Below, in pieces: positions 52,507 to 64,000 of a DNA stretch of 64,000 nucleotides (position 1 is its first letter; each line of letters opens with the position of its first letter). The notes below the pieces were generated by a model, which had not been told where the DNA came from, made no database searches, and saw nothing but the letters and a program-made list of their open reading frames with translations. The stretch lies in the NCBI RefSeq assembly GCF_020010905.1, contig NZ_JAGJBY010000001.1, forward strand, positions 2,624,001 through 2,688,000, in the 5' to 3' direction. The position numbers and the translations under genes were made by a program. Origin of the DNA: Streptomyces acidiscabies. Lineage in GTDB: Bacteria > Actinomycetota > Actinomycetes > Streptomycetales > Streptomycetaceae.

Positions 52507-52591
52507 CGGTCTGCCGTAACTCCGGAGAGGGACGGCCCGCCGTACCCCCGTGGTCGTAGTACCCCCCGTTGAACCGTCAGAAGGTGTCGAA

Positions 52592-53593
52592 ATGACAGTC
52601 GCCATCGACCGAGCGACCGGCCGTAAACGGCCCGGCGAACCGAAGCCGGGGCTGGGCAGGCGTCTGAAGCGAGGGTACGACCGGTACTGGTACGCGTACG
52701 CCATGATCGCCCCCGTCGTGGTCGTCCTCGGCGTCCTCGTCGTCTACCCCCTGGTCTACGGCTTCTACCTCACCCTCACCGACGCCGACAGCCTCAACAC
52801 CGCGCGCACGATCGGCGCCAACCACATCGACGCCACCTACAAGTTCATCGGCTTCGACAACTACGCCGACATCCTGTGGGGCGACACCGCCTACGACCGC
52901 TTCTGGTCCCATTTCATCTGGACGATCGTCTGGACGGCCCTCTGCGTCGCCCTGCACTACACGATCGGCCTCGCCCTCGCCCTGCTCCTCGACCAGAAGC
53001 GCCGCGGACGCACCCTCTACCGCCTCCTGCTCGTCCTCCCCTGGGCGGTCCCGACGTTCGTCACCGTCTTCGGCTGGCGCTTCATGCTCGCGGACAGCGG
53101 CATCATCAACTCCGCCCTGGACGCACTGCACCTGCCGCAGCCCCAATGGCTGGAGGACACCTTCTGGCAGCGGTTCGCCGCCATCATGGTCAACACCTGG
53201 TGCGGCGTCCCCTTCATGATGATCTCGCTCCTCGGCGGCCTCCAGTCCATCGACAGCTCCCTCTACGAGGCCGCCGAGATGGACGGCGCAAGCCCCTGGC
53301 AGCGCTTCCGGTACGTCACCCTGCCCGGCCTGCGCTCGGTCTCCTCCACCGTCGTCCTGCTCGGCATCATCTGGACGTTCAACCAGTTCGCCGTCATCTT
53401 CCTGCTGTTCGGCAACACCGCGCCCGACGCGCAGATCCTCGTCACCTGGGCCTACTACCTCGGCTTCGGCCAACAGCCGCGCGACTTCGCCCAGTCGGCC
53501 GCGTACGGAATCCTGCTGCTCGGCATCCTCGTCGTGTTCACCTCGTTCTACCGGCGCTGGCTGAACCGCAACGACCCGCAAGCCGCGCTCTAG
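52592..53593 (+). CDS. malF: Maltose ABC transporter permease MalF
   Basis: This 333-aa protein has about six membrane segments and the coupling EAA motif EAAEMDGASPWQRFRYVTLP. ATG 52592 after AAGGTG is preferred to GTG 52550. It lies 16 nt before malG. No ATPase gene is present in the cluster; Streptomyces sugar importers share a distant MsiK-type ATPase. Confidence 0.93.
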   Translation: MTVAIDRATGRKRPGEPKPGLGRRLKRGYDRYWYAYAMIAPVVVVLGVLVVYPLVYGFYLTLTDADSLNTARTIGANHIDATYKFIGFDNYADILWGDTAYDRFWSHFIWTIVWTALCVALHYTIGLALALLLDQKRRGRTLYRLLLVLPWAVPTFVTVFGWRFMLADSGIINSALDALHLPQPQWLEDTFWQRFAAIMVNTWCGVPFMMISLLGGLQSIDSSLYEAAEMDGASPWQRFRYVTLPGLRSVSSTVVLLGIIWTFNQFAVIFLLFGNTAPDAQILVTWAYYLGFGQQPRDFAQSAAYGILLLGILVVFTSFYRRWLNRNDPQAAL

Positions 53594-53609
53594 CGAAGGG
53601 AGTTACCCC

Positions 53610-54473
53610 GTGACCACCACTGCAAGCACCCCCGTCCGGCGGCGCGGCCGAAGCGGCCTGCCGGCCTCCCTCGCCTCGCACGGCATCCTGGTCCTGGCGA
53701 GCCTGATCGCCCTCTTCCCGGTCGCCTGGCTGGTGTTCCTGTCGCTCGGCCCCGACAAGGACGACTACCTCCACCCCGGCGGCATCTGGTCGAAGATGAC
53801 CTTCGACAACTACAGCTTCGTCCTCCAACACACCAGTTTCCTCGACTGGTTGAAGAGTTCGCTGATCGTCTCCCTCGGCACGACCTTCCTGGGCGTCTTC
53901 GTCGCCGCCACCACCGGGTACGCCGTCTCCCGCATGCGCTTCCCCGGCTACCGCAAGTTCATGTGGCTGCTGCTGCTCACCCAGATGTTCCCGGTCGCCG
54001 TCCTCATGGTGCCGATGTACCAGATCCTCGCCGACCTCCAGCTCATCGACAGCTACCTCGGCCTGATCCTCGTCTACTGCACGACCGCCGTCCCGTACTC
54101 GGCATGGCTGCTGAAGGGCTACTTCGACACCATCCCCTTCGAGATCGACGAGGCGGGACGCGTCGACGGACTCAGCCCCTTCGGCACCTTCGCCCGGCTG
54201 ATCCTCCCGCTCGCCCGGCCCGGCCTCGCAGTAGCCGCTTTCTACAGCTTCATCACCGCGTTCGGCGAGGTCGCCTTCGCGACGACGTTCATGCTCGACG
54301 ACAAGAAGTACACGCTCGCCGTCGGCCTCCAGAGCTTCGTCAGTGAACACGACGCCCAGCGCAACCTGATGGCCGCCACCGCCGTACTCATCGCGATACC
54401 GGTTTCCGCGTTTTTCTATCTCGTCCAGAAGAACCTGGTCACCGGCCTCACCGCGGGCGGTACAAAGGGCTGA
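53610..54473 (+). CDS. malG: Maltose ABC transporter permease MalG
   Basis: This 287-aa protein starts at GTG 53610 after GAAGGGAG. It has six membrane segments and the EAA loop DEAGRVDGLSPFGTFARLIL. It completes the membrane part of the importer. The C-terminal VQKNLVTGLTAGGTKG is the family's usual end. Confidence 0.94.
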   Translation: MTTTASTPVRRRGRSGLPASLASHGILVLASLIALFPVAWLVFLSLGPDKDDYLHPGGIWSKMTFDNYSFVLQHTSFLDWLKSSLIVSLGTTFLGVFVAATTGYAVSRMRFPGYRKFMWLLLLTQMFPVAVLMVPMYQILADLQLIDSYLGLILVYCTTAVPYSAWLLKGYFDTIPFEIDEAGRVDGLSPFGTFARLILPLARPGLAVAAFYSFITAFGEVAFATTFMLDDKKYTLAVGLQSFVSEHDAQRNLMAATAVLIAIPVSAFFYLVQKNLVTGLTAGGTKG

Positions 54474-54556
54474 TCCGCAGCGACAAAACCTGCGCTTTTC
54501 CCGAAACTCCCGCCCGTGGCCTGCCGGTTGTTGATACCCATGGTCACGAGCGGGGC

Positions 54557-54602
54557 GGCGGCCGTAGCGGTCCTTCCGACCCCGCTGACCCCTACGGCCG
54601 CC
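54557..54602 (+). terminator. Stem-loop between malG and aglA (terminator or attenuator)
   Basis: GGCGGCCGTAG (54557-54567) and CTACGGCCGCC (54592-54602) are a perfect 11-bp stem followed by a pyrimidine-rich run (CCTTTCTCTGCTTTCTCC). In the 198-nt gap it would reduce read-through from malEFG into aglA. Confidence 0.75.
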
Positions 54603-54671
54603 CCTTTCTCTGCTTTCTCCGTATTTTCTGTACGACGATCCCTCCGCCCGATCGACCAGCACAAGGACGCC

Positions 54672-56327
<1,656 letters not shown>

Positions 56328-56340
56328 CGGGCGCGACGAA

Positions 56341-56368
56341 GGACCGGCCCCCTTCCGAGGGCCGGTCC
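56341..56368. terminator. Bidirectional terminator between aglA and amyA
   Basis: GGACCGGCCC (56341-56350) and GGGCCGGTCC (56359-56368) form a perfect 10-bp stem with an 8-nt loop between convergent genes. Confidence 0.88.
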
Positions 56369-56394
56369 CGTGTTGTGCAACCGATTACCGGCCG

Positions 56395-58476
56395 TTACTT
56401 CCAGGTGTCGCTGGTCGTGTAGCCGCTCGAACTCCCGGTCGTGTACGACCTGTTGGTGCCCGACTCCCACGTCACCGTCCCCGAGGCGTCCTTCTTCAGG
56501 TACTTGTACTCGAAGGCGGTGCTCTTCGGGACGATCACCCTCTTCGACCAGGTCGGGTAGGCGGCCGAGGAGAGCGGGATCGCGTCCGCCGTGTTCCAAC
56601 TCCCCAGCGAGGCAAGGGAACCGACCACGTACACGTTCGTCCCGGACGTCGTCGTCGCCGTCTCGTTGAACGTCACGTCCGTCGCGTTCGCGTCCGCCAC
56701 GTTCCACGAGTTGTTCAGGGTGAGCGCCGAAGTCCCGGCCGCGCCCGCCCTGTTGGCGTTGGACTCCCAGGTGACCGCGCCGGAGGCGTCCTTCTTGAGG
56801 TACTTGTACTCGAAGGACGTGCTCGCCGGGACGGACACCGTGCCCGACCAGACCGGGTAACCGCTGGACGAGAGGGCGACGGCCTTGGACGTGTCCCAAC
56901 TCCCCAGCGCCGCAAGGGAACCGACGACGTACACGTTGGTCCCGGAGGACGTGGGCGCGTACTCGTTGAAGGTCGCGTTCACGGTCGTCGAGCCGCCGCC
57001 ACCGCCACCGCCGCCTCCGCCGGTGCAGGAGCTGATCGGGCACGTGTACGACGCGTTGTAGAACGCGACCGCGTTCTTCGCCGGGATCGTGAGGCTCGCG
57101 TTGCCGCCCGAGACGGTGACCGTGCTGGTCCCGCCGTCGATGACGTTCTTGTACGTCCCGTCGGCCATCCCCGTCGCGAACGTGTAAGTCGCCGCCGAGG
57201 AACCGTTGTTGAGCGCGAAGAACCCGGCGCCGCTGCGGCCGAAGCCGATCACGGACGACGACTTGGTCTGCCAGTCGGAGACCGCGGCCGAGTCGGCGGC
57301 GTTGTGCCAGGACACCATGCCGATGACGGCGGTGTCGCGGTTGAGGCAGTACCAGCCGTTGGCGCAGTCCGTGTTGGTCACGAACCCGCCCGAGTTCGGC
57401 GGCGCCTGGTCGCTCTGCGTGAACTGCCAGCCCGCGTACACCGTCGGCGTCGACCACTTGTAGGCGAGCTGGAAGAGGTTCGCGAGCCGGTAGGCGTCGC
57501 CGTCCTTGTACGACAGGTGCAGGCCGTTGCGCTCGGTGTCGTGGTTCGTCACGAACGACACGGAGTTGTCGGCGGGCAGGATGCCGGACGAGGACAGCGA
57601 CGCCAGGTCGCTGACGTTGCCCTGGAACGCCGACTTCAGCTTGCTCGCGTACGTGAAGTCGAGGACGTCGCCGGAGGCGTAGTAGTCGGCCGGCTGCGGA
57701 GTCGAACCCGGGTACACCTCCTGGAAGACGTACGGATCGGCGCCCGCCTTCGTGTCGGTCAGCTTCGACTCGATCGCCGCGAGGTCGGCCTCGGGGATAT
57801 GCTTCGCCGCGTCCACCCGGAACCCGTCGACGCCGAGGGCGAGTTGGGAGTTCAGGAAGTTCGCGATGCCGGTGCGGACGTGGTCCGTGCCGGTCTTCAG
57901 GTCGGGCAGACCCAGGAGTTCGCAGTTCTGCACCTGGGTGAGGTTGCCGTAGTCCTGGATGGCGAGGTCGGAGGTAGGACAGCTCGACGAGTCGTGGTAG
58001 TCGGCGCGGTCCCACTCAGGGGTGTCGTACTTGTTGGTGAGGGTCGTCCCGTTGTACCCCGTACCGGTCTGCGCGGCTGTGTGGTTGATGACGGCGTCGG
58101 TGTACACCTTTACACCTGCGGTATGACAGGCATTGATCATCGCCTGGAACTTCGCGGCCGTACCGAACCGGCTGTTGAGGTTGTACGAGTACGGCTGGTA
58201 GACGTCCCACCAGTAGAGCGACGCCTGCTTGAGCGACTCGGAAGGCGGCGCCACCTGCACGGCGCCGTACCCGCCGGGCCCGAGCACATTGGTGCACTCG
58301 GAGGCGACGGAGTCCCAGTTCCACTCCCACAGGTTGGCGATGACATCGCCTTTCCTGGTGGTGTCGGCGTGGGCGGAGGAGACGGGAAGAGCGACGACAC
58401 CGGCAAGAGCGAGAGCACTCGCGACGGTGAGGCGCAGGGCGCGGGGGAGGACACCCGGGGGGTGGTGTCGGATCAT
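56395..58476 (-). CDS. amyA: Secreted alpha-amylase (GH13) with two C-terminal CBM20 starch-binding domains
   Basis: This 693-aa precursor has a signal peptide of about 37 aa (PVSSAHA|DTT). GH13 motifs are DAVINHT, GFRVDAAKH (nucleophile), FQEVYP (acid/base) and FVTNHD. A ten-glycine linker (near 490) leads to two CBM20 copies (about 497-590 and 597-693), each with GTNVYVVGSLA.LGSW and FEYKYLKKDASG. Streptomyces amylases usually carry a single CBM20, so the second is a duplication. ATG 58476 has GGAG upstream. It is divergent from the pullulanase fusion with shared MalR boxes. Confidence 0.93.
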   Translation of the reverse strand: MIRHHPPGVLPRALRLTVASALALAGVVALPVSSAHADTTRKGDVIANLWEWNWDSVASECTNVLGPGGYGAVQVAPPSESLKQASLYWWDVYQPYSYNLNSRFGTAAKFQAMINACHTAGVKVYTDAVINHTAAQTGTGYNGTTLTNKYDTPEWDRADYHDSSSCPTSDLAIQDYGNLTQVQNCELLGLPDLKTGTDHVRTGIANFLNSQLALGVDGFRVDAAKHIPEADLAAIESKLTDTKAGADPYVFQEVYPGSTPQPADYYASGDVLDFTYASKLKSAFQGNVSDLASLSSSGILPADNSVSFVTNHDTERNGLHLSYKDGDAYRLANLFQLAYKWSTPTVYAGWQFTQSDQAPPNSGGFVTNTDCANGWYCLNRDTAVIGMVSWHNAADSAAVSDWQTKSSSVIGFGRSGAGFFALNNGSSAATYTFATGMADGTYKNVIDGGTSTVTVSGGNASLTIPAKNAVAFYNASYTCPISSCTGGGGGGGGGGSTTVNATFNEYAPTSSGTNVYVVGSLAALGSWDTSKAVALSSSGYPVWSGTVSVPASTSFEYKYLKKDASGAVTWESNANRAGAAGTSALTLNNSWNVADANATDVTFNETATTTSGTNVYVVGSLASLGSWNTADAIPLSSAAYPTWSKRVIVPKSTAFEYKYLKKDASGTVTWESGTNRSYTTGSSSGYTTSDTWK

Positions 58477-58580
58477 GTTGCGGCTCCGGAACATGAGGGA
58501 TCACAGTTCAACAATTCGTGAGCGTGGGGCAGTTGTGGCGGGCACGTCAAGGCGCTGGATGCAAATTCTTTCTGTCTGTT

Positions 58581-58606
58581 GCAAGCATCTTGCTGTAAAC
58601 CTTGCG
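58581..58606. promoter_or_regulatory. MalR-type dyad in the amyA / pullulanase divergent region
   Basis: GCAAG-CAT-CTTGC (58581-58593) is a perfect inverted repeat with a third CTTGC at 58601-58605. It matches the malR-malE boxes and lies 105 nt from amyA and 68 nt from the fusion gene, so MalR could repress both. Confidence 0.72.
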
Positions 58607-58673
58607 TGAGCGATACGGTCACGCGGGGTCGGACCCGCCGTAACCGCAAGGCAATCGCTAGGAGTTCCCGCCC

Positions 58674-64000
<5,327 letters not shown>

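Overview
The window comes from a Streptomyces-type actinomycete chromosome. GC content is very high with strong third-position G/C bias, GTG starts are common, and genes carry Tat and lipoprotein export signals. The gene set (glnA2, nadE, panB, glnE, malR-malEFG-aglA, a fused amylase-pullulanase) resembles a conserved core block known from S. coelicolor; that comparison is from memory, not a search.

Layout. (1) 1-8.2 kb is an iron/heme island: the start of efeU, efeB, efeO, a heme/siderophore ABC ATPase and permease (hmuV, hmuU) and heme oxygenase. DmdR/IdeR-type iron boxes lie in front of efeO, hmuU and hmuO. An unknown gene plus a phzF-like gene diverge from hmuU, and a small toxin-antitoxin-like pair lies inside the island. 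(2) 8.2-13.2 kb holds housekeeping and small genes: map, an MFS exporter, a SIS-like protein, F420:NADPH oxidoreductase, a 56-aa membrane protein and a site-2 protease. (3) About 13.5-17.2 kb is a nested mobile region. An IS200/IS605-type element (tnpA and tnpB, divergent) has its tnpB split by a complete IS110-family element. The CT core is visible at both IS110 ends, and the left non-coding region contains guide sequences matching both the target and the element's own ends, i.e. a readable bridge RNA. (4) 17.2-30.8 kb is accessory: a giant SARP/NB-ARC/TPR regulator with a collagen-like repeated linker, a drug-type ABC exporter, a RibD-like reductase with a divergent TetR, three MFS exporters, a membrane exo/endonuclease-phosphatase protein and another TetR. 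(5) 30.9-46 kb is core metabolism and envelope: panB, nadE, a secreted S53 peptidase, DUF305/DUF3105, glnA2, a second toxin-antitoxin pair, a phosphoesterase-MFS-beta-propeller operon and glnE. (6) 46-64 kb holds an EamA exporter with a divergent LysR, a PAP2 protein with a frameshifted repetitive tail, and the maltodextrin locus: malR, malEFG, aglA, amyA and a bifunctional amylase/pullulanase that runs off the window.

The genes form three working systems. Iron scarcity should de-repress the EfeUOB and Hmu importers and heme oxygenase together. Secreted AmyA and the pullulanase fusion should degrade starch or glycogen to maltodextrins, which MalEFG imports and AglA hydrolyses, with MalR acting at GCAAG/CTTGC dyads in both divergent intergenic regions. 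GlnA2 and GlnE belong to nitrogen metabolism. The most unusual content is the IS110 element with its decodable bridge RNA inside a tnpB gene. Next come a 130-bp tandem duplication carrying copies of the hmuU 3' end, the repeated SARP linker and several strong palindromic operators without an adjacent regulator.
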